A stretch of DNA of 64,000 nucleotides from Actinopolyspora lacussalsi subsp. righensis (GTDB lineage Bacteria; Actinomycetota; Actinomycetes; Mycobacteriales; Pseudonocardiaceae): contig NZ_FPAT01000002.1 in the NCBI RefSeq assembly GCF_900116555.1, positions 248,001 to 312,000 on the forward strand. The letters run 5' to 3'. Under the pieces are notes generated by a model that made no database searches, was not told the origin of the DNA, and was given only the letters and a program-made list of their open reading frames with translations. Below, in pieces: positions 46,378-55,000 of the stretch (its first letter is position 1; every line of letters begins with the position of its first letter). The translations under genes and the position numbers were made by a program.

Positions 46378-46684
46378 TTCCGTGCCTCCCTGGGGTGGTT
46401 TCCGACATTCGGGTGAGTGCCTGTTGCCTTTCGGTTGGAGATATTATTGTGATCCGGTCGGAAGCAGTAGGGGATCGCTCGGAAATCATTCAATAGTGGT
46501 AGCCGATAACCGACCGCGCGACAAGTGACGATTTCTCAGGAATTTTCGAACCCTCCCCGACTCCGCGCGACGGTGTCTCACATCCGGTTTCCCGGTTCTC
46601 GCCGGGAGCCGCCGTGTCGTCGGTGGTGCGCAGTAGGCTTGCCGTGTTCGTCCCGGCACGAAGTGCGAGAACTCGGAGGTGAAT
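46378..46684. other. Divergent intergenic region between the bacteriocin-like gene and cas3
   Basis: About 300 bp without a supported gene; it contains AT-richer DNA near 46440-46510 (ATATTATTGTGATC), probably the promoters of one or both divergent genes, and ends in the GGAGG site of cas3. Confidence 0.5.
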
Positions 46685-49429
46685 GTGCCGGATCACGTGC
46701 CACCAGTGGCCGACTTACGGTTCTGGGGCAAGGAACGCGGCCTGGGCGGCGCCCGCTACCCGGTGGCGTGCCACGGGCTCGACGCGGCGGCGATGCTGCG
46801 CTGCCTGTGGCGGGAATACGTCTCGCCCGGCCTGCGGGCGCGGATAGCCGAACTCCTCGAACTGTCCGAGGACGAGGCCCGCCGACTGCTGGAGTTCTGG
46901 GCCGCCGCCCACGACATCGGCAAGATCACGCCCTCCTTCCAGTCCCAGGTGGAGATCCCTTCGGGCTACGACTCGGACGACGTGACCGCTCCCCACGACG
47001 AGGCCACGCAGCACGCGCTGTGCCCGTTGCTGATCGAACTCGATTATCCCAAGAGGTTCGCCAAGTGGGCGGCACAGCTGCTCGGCGGCCACCACGGTCG
47101 GTTCACCGAGCTCAACCGGGAGTGTCATTCCCAGGTGAAGGCTCGCGCCCTGGGGCTCGGCGAGGAGGAATGGGCACGGCAGCGCGCCGACACGCTGCGC
47201 GTCTGGCGGGCGGTACTCGAACCGCCCGTGCCCAGTAGTTTCGACACGGCCGCCGCGAACGTGGTCACCGGACTGGTGATACTCGCCGACTGGCTGGCGA
47301 GCCGGATTCCGTACGTGCTGAAACGGTTGCCGGACGTCCCGGAACGGGGCGACGTGTCGTCGCTGGGCTCGTTCTTCCACGGCTCGCTTGCCGAGGCGCC
47401 CGCCGTGGTGGCCGAGGCGGGACTCGCACCGCTGCGACTGCGTTCGGGTTCCTTCGCCGAGGAATTCCCCGAGTTCCCCGCCAACGAGCTGCAACGCGAC
47501 ATCGCCGAGCGGCTGCCGAGCTCGCTCGGCCCCGGCGGGCTGCTCATGATCTCCGCACCCACCGGTTTCGGCAAGACGGAGACGGCGCTGCACGCGGCAC
47601 GCCGCATGTCCGAGGTCACGGGCACCTCCGGCCTGTTTTTCGCGCTGCCGACGATGGCCACCACCGAGCACATGTTCAAGCGCATCGCCCGATACGTGAC
47701 CACGAGAGGGAGCGAGCCCAACTCGCAGGCGATGCTGCACGGCATGGCGTGGCTGAGCCCGGTGGAGGAGATGCTGCGCGAGGAGATGAGCCGTGCCTCG
47801 GTAAGCGGTGCGGACTCGACCCTGGTGCACTGCGCGGAATGGCTGCTGGGCGCCAAGCGCGGGCTGCTGGCCGGCGCCGGAGTGGGCACGATCGACCAGG
47901 CGCTGCTCTCGGTGCTTCCCACCAGGCACAACGCGCTGCGCATGTTCGCGCTGACCGGCAGGACCGTGGTGATCGACGAGGTGCACGCCTTCGACGAGTA
48001 CATGCGGACCCTGCTGTACGTGCTGCTGCGCTGGCTCGGCTACTGGAACGTGCCCGTGGTGCTGCTCTCGGCCACGCTGCCCGCGCCGCTGGCCACCCAA
48101 CTCGCCGCCGCCTACCGCGGCGACAGAGCGGGAACCGAGGAGCGGATCACGGTCCCCTATCCCGGTTGGGTCTACATCGGACACGGTGAGCCGGTTGTTC
48201 CGCGTCCGGTGCCGTTTCCCGACGAGCAGCGTCGGAGGTTGGCGGTGTCCTCCCGTGCCGTCGAGATCCGCGACGGTGAGCCGGACCGGATGCCCGTGCT
48301 GCGGCGGGCTCTTACGCCGTTGGTCGAGGACCGGGGAACCGCGCTGGTGCTGTGCAGCACGGTGGCGCACGCCCAGCGCACGTGGCGGCTGCTGCGCGAG
48401 CACCTCGAAGGCACCGGAGTGGAGCTGCGGCTGCTGCACGCCCGGTTCCCGATACACGTCCGCGAGTCCGTCACCGAGGAGCTCACAGCGCGGTTCGGCA
48501 AACCGACCGAGGAAGATCCGAAGGCGGGCAGAGTCCGGGAGCGTACGATCCTGGTCGCCACCCAGGTCGTGGAGCAGAGCCTCGACGTCGACTTCGACCT
48601 GGTGATAACCGATCTCGCGCCGGTCGAGCTGCTGTTGCAACGCGCGGGCAGGTCGCAACGGCACCCGGCGCTGAACCCGCTGCGGCCGGAGTGGGCCGAT
48701 CCGAATCGCGGTGGGACGCGGGAACTCGTGGTGCTGACCTCGTGAAACGACAAGGGGCCGCCCGGGGCCTGGGCGGCGGTGTATCCCACCGCGAGCCTGG
48801 TTCGCGCGCACCGGTTGCTGGACGAGCACGCCGAGAGCGGCATCCTGGTGCCGGAGGACGTCCAGCGGTTGGTGGACCGGGGCAATCCGGCCGCCGGGGA
48901 CAAGGGTGATCTCGAACTGATCCGTGATTTCGAGGAGGCGGAGACCCGCAGGCAGGCCGACGAGATGATCAAGCGCTCGGAGGGCAAGCGAGTGGGAATA
49001 CCCCGGCCGCGCGGGTTCAAGGCATTGAACGAGTTGTCGGACGGGTTGCTTCCGGAGGAGAGGGCGAGCACGCGGTTCCAGGCCGATTCGGAGCGCGGGC
49101 TGCCGTACTTCGTGGGGGCTGACGGAGTGCCTCGGCTGGACGGGCCGGAAGGTCCTGCGTTGCCCCGGCCGAGCGACGGGAAGCTCTCCCGCGAGGAGTT
49201 GATTTCGGTGATGCGGCGTTCCGTGCCGATGCCGCGCGGGCCGTTGTCGTCGGTGCCGCCCGATCGGCTGCCGAGGTTGCCCCGGCCGTGGTGCGACATC
49301 TGGCCGCTTGGGGAGCTGGTGGCGCTGGAGCACCCCGTTTCCGAGCGTGGGAAGGCCGCTCCGGCGCGGGTCGGCGAGCGGATGTTGTGGTTGGACGACG
49401 ATGTCGGGCTGGAGGAGGTGGCGGAGTGA
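46685..49429 (+). pseudogene. cas3: cas3 (type I-E CRISPR helicase-nuclease) interrupted by an in-frame stop
   Basis: Cas3 unwinds and degrades DNA marked by Cascade. The gene would encode 914 residues: HD nuclease (AAHDIGK near 76, GGHHGRF near 136), SF2 helicase with Walker A APTGFGKTE near 292 and VIDEVHAFDE near 431, QRAGRSQRHP near 651, and the C-terminal domain. TGA at 48743-48745 stops it at codon 687. The reading frame continues without any shift: the codons after it read GPPGAWAAVYPTASLVRAHR, typical Cas3, up to the true end. It is therefore a nonsense change, not a frameshift. A restart at a GTG (48779) has no good binding site. The start has GGAGG 5 nt upstream. No other cas gene follows. 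Confidence 0.9.
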
Positions 49430-49506
49430 ACTCGATCGCGCCCGTCGTCCGGGTTCGATCCTTCGATGTGGTCTTCGGATCGGGTGGTTCCCCGTTGGCA
49501 CGGCGC

Positions 49507-49551
49507 TTTGAAAACGTGCGGCGGGGGTTGTAACGTCGCAGTTCGCAGAGG
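49507..49551 (+). promoter_or_regulatory. CRISPR leader-like sequence 1
   Basis: Core TTGAAAACGTGCGGCGGGGG then TTGTAACGTCGCAG and TTCGCAGAG, directly before the first repeat. The same ordered blocks precede the five other repeat loci. Confidence 0.75.
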
Positions 49552-49641
49552 GTGCTCTCCACGTGTGTGGAGGTGGACCGCGGGCCCAGGATGAGAAAAT
49601 CCGCGCGCTGATGTGCTCTCCACGTGCGTGGAGGTGGACCG
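49552..49641 (+). CRISPR. Mini CRISPR array 1 (two repeats, one spacer)
   Basis: Two 29-bp repeats (49552-49580 and 49613-49641) starting GTGCTCTCCACG and ending GTGGAGGTGGACCG surround a 32-bp spacer. Repeat size, spacer size and the internal hairpin CTCCACG.GTGGAG are those of type I-E systems of actinobacteria. The array begins 122 bp after the end of cas3. Confidence 0.92.
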
Positions 49642-49775
49642 TCACGGTTATCACGGCATGATAGCCAAGCGGTGACCAGACTGGATTCTCGGAACGGACC
49701 GACGACTTGAGTGATCCCGCCACCGATTCGGGAAGCCGTCGACGAATGCTCGGACGAGCCGCGTATCACTGTCGT
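49642..49775 (+). pseudogene. Remnant of the trailer-antitoxin-toxin unit (third copy)
   Basis: The first 30 bp match the conserved trailer that follows arrays 2 and 4 (CACGGTTA.CACGGC.TGATAG). After a deletion, GGATTCTCGGAACGGA and CGACGACTTGAGTGATCCC match the 3' part of the antitoxin gene at 56479, and GTCGACGAA...GGACGAGC matches the toxin gene interior. No complete gene is left. It shows that a third copy of the unit once followed array 1. Confidence 0.7.
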
Positions 49776-49801
49776 CATCAGCTCATTCGGCTAAGGTGGT
49801 G

Positions 49802-50008
49802 ATGATGAAAGCGAAATGGCTGTTCGTGTTCGGTCTGGCCGGAATGACCGTGTCGGCTTCCGCGTTGATGTTGCTCATACCGTCGCTGTTCGACTCGGGC
49901 GAGCAGGGCAACTTCTGGGGTATTGGGGTGCTCGCGTGTCTCGCCGTGGTCTTCGCGGTGGGGATGTTGTACTGGCGTCCATCGACTTCGAGTTCGGACG
50001 GCGGATAG
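49802..50008 (+). CDS. Small membrane protein
   Basis: A 68-residue protein with two hydrophobic helices (KWLFVFGLAGMTVSASALMLLI and FWGIGVLACLAVVFAVGMLYW) joined by a short acidic loop, and a Ser/Asp tail. AAGG lies 5 nt before the ATG used. I do not recognise the family. It stands between the remnant unit and a decayed toxin-antitoxin pair, and could be an orphan from acquired DNA. Confidence 0.55.
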   Translation: MMKAKWLFVFGLAGMTVSASALMLLIPSLFDSGEQGNFWGIGVLACLAVVFAVGMLYWRPSTSSSDGG

Positions 50009-50144
50009 CCCCCGGGCTGGCCCCGTGAAGGTCGTGGCAGAGCCCAGAGATCCCGCTGAGCGGCGCTCTCTGCGGGGGTGGAGGCGTCCGTGAGTGTCTG
50101 TGAGGCTGTTCGTGCCTCTTCGAGTTTCGCACTGGTTTGAAACC

Positions 50145-50342
50145 ATGGAACGTGCTCTGGAGGTTCGGTTCTCCGACCTGGTCAACCAGCCCAAGGACAC
50201 GCTCGCCAAGCTCGATGCGAGCCGTAGCCGTCATCTGTGGCTGCGCTGCCGTGACGACGAGGACCTGGTGCTGACCACCGCTGCCCGGGCCGAGCAGGAG
50301 AACGAGGTCGTCTCGGCCACCGAACCTCTCGACAACGTATGA
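50145..50342 (+). CDS. Phd-like antitoxin, apparently short
   Basis: About 65 residues, from MERALEVRFSDLVNQPKDTL on, resembling 'prevent-host-death' type antitoxins of actinomycetes; the segment DEDLVLTTAARAEQENEVVSAT is characteristic. Relatives usually continue for dozens of residues, while here the protein ends soon after (EPLDNV), so the 3' part may be deleted. The stop overlaps a downstream ATG (ATGA), as in intact pairs. No ribosome binding site is clear; a GTG at 50094 is an alternative start. The partner toxin is broken. Confidence 0.5.
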   Translation: MERALEVRFSDLVNQPKDTLAKLDASRSRHLWLRCRDDEDLVLTTAARAEQENEVVSATEPLDNV

Positions 50343-50598
50343 GCGGTGGCGGAACCCGACGTAAGCAGCGAGTCGCCCCACCAGCGGCGCAGGATCAGTG
50401 GGAGATTCGGTGCGGTACCAGTGAGGCCGGTAAAGGCTGGGACGAACTGTGTCAACAGGCTCCTGCGAGGGGCGCGAACTGCCCGCGTGGCAGATCGAAG
50501 TCACCAGCGGTGGACGCGTTTGGTATCTCCTCGACGAACAGCGCCGCACCGTGTGGCTCACTCACGCCGGTACGGGACACCCCAAGACGACCGAGTAG
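50339..50598 (+). pseudogene. Broken RelE-like toxin gene
   Basis: The first half reads, after an unrelated opening, QWEIRCGTSEAGKGWDELCQ, the N-terminal pattern of actinobacterial RelE-like toxins. From about 50470 the matching frame shifts and reads WQIEVTSGGRVWYLLDEQRR and TVWLTHAGTGHPKTTE up to a TAG, the normal C-terminus. The middle of about 35-40 codons is missing. The deletion plus frameshift should abolish the toxin. The family pattern is from memory of such toxins and not a database match. Confidence 0.6.
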
Positions 50599-50773
50599 CC
50601 GTGTCGTCCACCACGTCATGGACGCTGGCACGAGACGGTCTCGTGGTCCACACGAGATTCCGCTTTGGTTAGCCTCCGGCTAGATGCCGTTGAAGGTGAT
50701 TTTTCGGATGGCTGGGTAACTCGATGTAGTGTTCGCTCATGCGGTGTTGCCAGGAAGCTGGTTCGTGACGCAA

Positions 50774-50842
50774 GGAGGTTTCTCGTTGGTTTGGCGGTGT
50801 GAAAACGTGCGGCGGCGGTTGTAACGTCGCAGGTCGCAGAGG
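50774..50842 (+). promoter_or_regulatory. CRISPR leader-like sequence 2
   Basis: GGAGGTTTCTCGTTGGTTTG, GCGGTGTGAAAACGTGC and GTTGTAACGTCGCAGGTCGC directly before array 2. Nearly identical over about 70 bp to leaders 3 and 5; leaders 1, 4 and 6 share only the last 45 bp. Confidence 0.75.
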
Positions 50843-50932
50843 GTGCTCTCCACGGGCGTGGAGGTGAACCGCTCATCTCCTGCGTCTGGTGCCTCGGGGT
50901 GTGGTGCTCTCCACGTGCGTGGAGGTGGAACG
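50843..50932 (+). CRISPR. Mini CRISPR array 2 (two repeats, one spacer)
   Basis: Repeats at 50843-50871 (variant GGGCGTGGAGGTGAACCG end) and 50904-50932 (last bases GGAACG, a degenerate terminal repeat) with a 32-bp spacer. The trailer that follows is conserved after arrays 1 and 4. Confidence 0.9.
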
Positions 50933-50963
50933 GCACGGTTACACGGCGTGATAGTCAAGCGCT
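50933..50963 (+). other. Conserved 31-nt trailer, spacer-sized
   Basis: GCACGGTTACACGGCGTGAT then AGTCAAGCGCT follows the degenerate last repeat. The identical sequence follows array 4 (56337-56367) and a variant follows array 1. It is almost spacer length and is followed by GTGCTCGCC, which resembles a repeat start (GTGCTCTCC). It may be a fossil spacer or a functional element near the antitoxin promoter. Confidence 0.5.
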
Positions 50964-51074
50964 GTGCTCGCCTCATCCAAGCAGAAGGTCTGCGGGAGAA
51001 GAACTCGCGCGGTCGGGTGGTTTCTGGCTGGTCAGGGGTGCGGTGCGGTTGGTGGTGTTGGCATACTTCGTGCT

Positions 51075-51356
51075 GTGTTCTGGATGAATTCGGAGACTCT
51101 GGCGGTCGAGCGTGACGCGGACGATGTTCGGGAGGCGTTGCGGTTGTACGGCGAGCCGGATGAGCTCATGAAGTTCGATCTGGAGCGGGAGTACGGGTTC
51201 ACCGAGGAGCGGTTCACGGAGTGGTGGGCCACTGCCACCAGTGCCGCGAACCCGCCGACCGAGCGCGACAGGGAGATGATGCGCCGCCTGTTCGAGGACG
51301 GCGACGACACTGGTTTCTACATCCAGAATGACGACGGAAGTTTCACACTGCAGTGA
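51075..51356 (+). CDS. Putative antitoxin, copy A
   Basis: A 93-residue acidic protein of unrecognised family, nearly identical to the product at 56479 over residues about 18-73 (ALRLYGEPDELMKFDLEREY, GFTEERFTEWWATATSAANP). It overlaps the RelE-like toxin gene by 4 bp (GTGA), the classic antitoxin-then-toxin order, which is the basis of the call. The GTG aligns with the ATG of the copy; Met-4 is an alternative. The C-terminal 18 residues differ from the copy, as expected of a toxin-contacting tail that has diverged. Confidence 0.65.
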   Translation: MFWMNSETLAVERDADDVREALRLYGEPDELMKFDLEREYGFTEERFTEWWATATSAANPPTERDREMMRRLFEDGDDTGFYIQNDDGSFTLQ

Positions 51357-51592
51357 CGGCTCAATACCTCATTCGCTGGAGCGAACACGCGAGTCAGACG
51401 TTCAGAGATCTTCCGCGATCAACCCAGAACGCGATCAGAAAATGTACGAACGAACTCTGCGTCGATCCGCACACGGGAACCTATGACAAAGGTCGTTACC
51501 AGTGGAAGACTGCCTTTGACGGTGGTTTGGTCATGTACACCGTTGGTGAACGGATGTTGTTGATCGACGTGCTGCGCATCACCGCGCTCTGA
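51353..51592 (+). CDS. RelE/ParE-like toxin, copy A
   Basis: A 79-residue basic protein with the small RelE/ParE outline: RWSEHASQTFRDLPRSTQNAI (helix 1-2), then GTYDKGRYQWKTAF and GGLVMYTVGERMLLIDVLRITAL (the beta sheet with the terminal strand). RelE-type toxins cleave mRNA at the ribosome, while ParE types hit gyrase; which applies is not determined. It is coupled to the antitoxin by a GTGA overlap. The product at 56781 is 78 residues with an identical last 25. Confidence 0.75.
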   Translation: MTAQYLIRWSEHASQTFRDLPRSTQNAIRKCTNELCVDPHTGTYDKGRYQWKTAFDGGLVMYTVGERMLLIDVLRITAL

Positions 51593-51770
51593 GGTATCGC
51601 GAGGAGCCCCAGCACCGCGTTCGTGGGACTGTGCGTGATGTTCGGTGGGAACCATCGAGGTCCGGTGTGGTTCGGTTCCGGTGAAGTATCGCGGGAATTG
51701 GTGTGCCCGGTCTCCTGTGGCTGGTTCGTGGATACTGTGGTGCGGTCCGGCCGTTGGCCTGTGATCGTGG

Positions 51771-51841
51771 GTGGAGGTTTCTCGTTGGTTTGGCGGTGTG
51801 AAAACGTGCAGCGAGGGTTGTAACGTCGCAGGTCGCAGAGG
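51771..51841 (+). promoter_or_regulatory. CRISPR leader-like sequence 3
   Basis: Same blocks as leader 2 (GGAGGTTTCTCGTTGGTTTG, AAAACGTGCAGCGAGGGTTG, TAACGTCGCAGGTCGCAGAG) directly before array 3. Confidence 0.75.
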
Positions 51842-51992
51842 GTGCTCTCCACGGGCGTGGAGGTGAACCGACGTACAGGAGTGCCTACGTCTCCTCCTCC
51901 GGGTGCTCTCCACGGGCGTGGAGGTGAACCGAACACGTCCCGCTTCCTGCGGGCCGTCCGCGAGTGCTCTCCACGTGCGTGGAGGTGGACCG
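51842..51992 (+). CRISPR. Mini CRISPR array 3 (three repeats, two spacers)
   Basis: Repeats at 51842-51870, 51903-51931 and 51964-51992; the first two have the GGGCG/GAACCG variant and the last the GTGCG/GGACCG form. Both spacers are 32 bp. It is the largest array in the window and ends 71 bp before the dnaE start. Confidence 0.93.
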
Positions 51993-52063
51993 CCCTGTGA
52001 GCGAGGACCGCGCGCGGGGACTAACGTTGCCCCGTAAGTAGTGGGAGCCTCGAAGGGGACGCC

Positions 52064-55000
52064 GTGAGTCAGAGCCAGTTCGTGCATCTTCACGTGCACA
52101 CCGAGTTTTCGATGCTGGACGGTGCGGCCAAGCATGACAAGCTGTTCAGCGAGGTCGCTCGGCTGGAGCAGCCCGCTGTGGCTATGACCGATCACGGCAA
52201 CATGTTCGGCGCGCACAGCTTCTACACTCGGGCGCAGAAGGCCGGGGTCAAGCCGATCATCGGGATCGAAGCCTACGTGGCTCCCGCCAGTCGTCATCAC
52301 AAGAAGCCGGTGTTCTGGGGTAGCCGGGCGACCGGGAAGAAGGACGCTGACGACAAGGAAGTCGGCGGGGACGTCTCCGGCGGCGGTGCCTACACGCACA
52401 TGACGTTGCTCGCGCAGAACTCGACCGGGCTGCGCAACCTGTTCACGCTGTCGAGCATAGCCAGCTTCGAGGGGTTCTTCCGCAAGCCGCGGATGGATCG
52501 GGAGCTGATCAGCCAGTACTCCGAGGGGATCATCGCCACGAGCGGGTGCCTGGCGGGCGAGGTGCTCACCCGGCTGCGGCTGGGTCAGAAACAGGAAGCG
52601 TTGCAGGCGGCCTCGGACTACCGCGACATTTTCGGGCAGGACCGGTTCTTCATCGAGGTCATGGACCACGAGATCGAGATGGAGCGTGGTATCCGGCCGG
52701 AACTGCTCGACATCGCCAACCGGCTGGGGCTGCGGACGGTGGCCACCAACGACAGCCACTACGTCACCGATGACCAGGCCGGTCACCACGATGCGCTGCT
52801 GTGCCTGCAAACCAAGGCGACACTGGCGGACACGAACCGGTTCCAGTTCCAGGGCGGCGGGTACCACATCAAATCCGCCGAGGACATGCGCGATTACTGG
52901 GACTCCGAAGTCCCGGGGGCGTGCGATGCCACGCTGGCGATCACCGAGATGGTCGAGGACTACGAGGAAGCGTTCGCCGAGACCAACCGGATGCCGCAGG
53001 CGAAGATCGAGCCGGGGCGAACCGAGGAAGAGGTACTGCGGGAGGAGATCGAAAGCTACATCCCCTCACGCTTTCCCGAGGGGTTGACCCAGCGGTACCG
53101 CGAGCAGTTGGACTGGGAACTGAAGGTCATCACCGAGAAGGGCTTCAGCTCCTACTTCCTGGTGGTCGGCGACATGGTGCGCTGGGCCAAGGAGCAGGGC
53201 ATCCGGGTCGGTCCCGGGCGAGGCAGCGCGGCCGGGGCGCTGCTGAGCTACATCCTGCACATCATCGACCTCGACCCCATCAAGCACGAGCTGCTGTTCG
53301 AACGGTTCCTCAACCCCGAGCGCAACTCCCCACCGGACATCGACATCGACTTCGATGAACGCCGCCGCGAGGAAGTCATCGCCTACGCCAAGGACAAGTA
53401 CGGCGAGGAGAACTTCGCGAAGGTCATCACCTACGGCACTATCAAGACGAAGGCGGCGTTCAAGGACGCGGCGCGGGTGCATCTGGGCCAGCCCGGTTTC
53501 GCGGTCGCCGATCAGTTCTCCAAAGCGCTGCCCGCCCCCGCCGAGGCCGAGGACATTCCGCTGTCGGGCATCGTCGACCCGGAGCACGAACGCTACCCGG
53601 AGGCATCCGAAGCGCGGGCGCTGATCGAGAACGACGAGACGATGGCCAAGATCTTCGAGACCGCCCGAGGGCTCGAAGGACTTGTCCGCAACGCCGGGGT
53701 GCACGCCTGCGCGCACATCATCAGCCGTGAGCCGCTGTTGGACGTGCTGCCGTTGTGGAAGCGCGACGACGGCGAGATCATCACCGGCTGGGACGGGCCG
53801 CAGTGTGAGGCCGTCGGTCTGCTGAAGATCGATATTCTCGGCCTGAACTTCATGACGATCATCGACGACACCGTCAAGATGATCAAGGCCAACCACGGTG
53901 TCGAGATCGAGCCGCTGTCGCTGCCGCTGGATGACTCCGGCACGTTCGACACGCTGGCGAGTGGTGACAGTCTGGGCCTGTTCCAGATCGAAGGCGGCGG
54001 GATGCAGACGCTGCTGAAGCGGATGCGGCCGAGTGGGTTCGACGACCTCGTGGCCTGCGTATCGCTGTATCGACCCGGCCCGATGGACGTCAACGCGCAC
54101 CTGGACTACGCCGACCGCAAGAACGGGCGCAAGCAGGTCGAGGCGATTCACCCCGAGCTGGCCGACGCGCTGGAGCCCATCCTCGGCGACACCTACGGGC
54201 TGATCGTGTACCAGGAGCAGGTGATGCGAATCGCCCAGCAGCTCGCCGGGTACACGCTCGGACAAGCGGATTCGCTGCGCAAGGCGATGGGCAAGAAGAA
54301 GAAGGACGTCATTGCCGCGGAGCACCCCAAGTTCCTCAGCGGGATGGAAGAACGCGGGTTCACCCGCGACTCCGCGCAGGCGTTGTGGGATGTGATCCTG
54401 CCGTTCGCGGGATACGCGTTCAACAAGTCGCACGCGGCGGCCTACGGGCTGGTGTCGTACTGGAGCGGCTACCTCAAGACGCACTACCCGGCCGACTACA
54501 TGGCCGCGCTGCTGACCGCGTTCTCGCACAACAAGGACAAAACAGCGGCGTACCTGTCGGAATGCCGCCGGATGGGGATCACCGTGCTGCCGCCGGATGT
54601 GACCGAATCCGGGGTGATGTTCAGCGCCACCCCGGACGGGCGGATCCGCGTCGGGCTCGGAGCGGTCCGCAACGTCGGCACCGGCGTAGCCGAGAGCATC
54701 ATCGCCGCCCGCAATGAGACCGACTCCGGCACGTTCACCGGATTCGCGGACTTCCTGTCCAAGGTGCCGCCGCACGTGTGCCAGAAACGCGTCGTGGAAT
54801 CCCTGACGAAAGCGGGCGCGTTCGACGAGCTCGGCTACACCCGCCAAGGGCTCACGGCGGTGCACGAGGACGCGGTCGAAGCGATGACGAGCCTGAAGAA
54901 GTCCGAGTCGCTCGGCCAGTTCGACCTGTTCGGCGGCGGCAACGACGCCGCCGCCGAGGAAGCCAGCCCGCTGGCGCATCTCGCGATCGACGACGAGGAG

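Larger units (their letters stand above)
50904..51862 (+). repeat. Duplicated CRISPR/toxin-antitoxin block, copy A
   Basis: From the terminal repeat of array 2 through trailer, antitoxin, toxin, a 178-bp spacer region and leader 3 to the first repeat of array 3. Copy B lies at 56308-57290 in the same order and orientation, with long identical runs. The two copies flank dnaE as direct repeats. Confidence 0.8.

Noticed and set aside
48740-48790. Frameshift in cas3
   Set aside because: Codon-by-codon reading shows both halves in the same frame; only the TGA interrupts them.
49455-49470. GGTTCGATCC string after cas3, also tRNA-like
   Set aside because: Flanking DNA forms no cloverleaf; the CRISPR leader begins within 50 bp.
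46715-49723. Very long open frame antisense to cas3
   Set aside because: It mirrors the third-codon GC bias of cas3, is rich in Arg/His/Gly/Pro and has no domain or binding site; similar long antisense frames occur opposite dnaE, the LuxR gene and the subtilase.
50339-50683. Intact 114-residue gene after the Phd-like antitoxin
   Set aside because: Only its first part matches a toxin; the matching C-terminus is in another frame, so it is a fused, broken gene.
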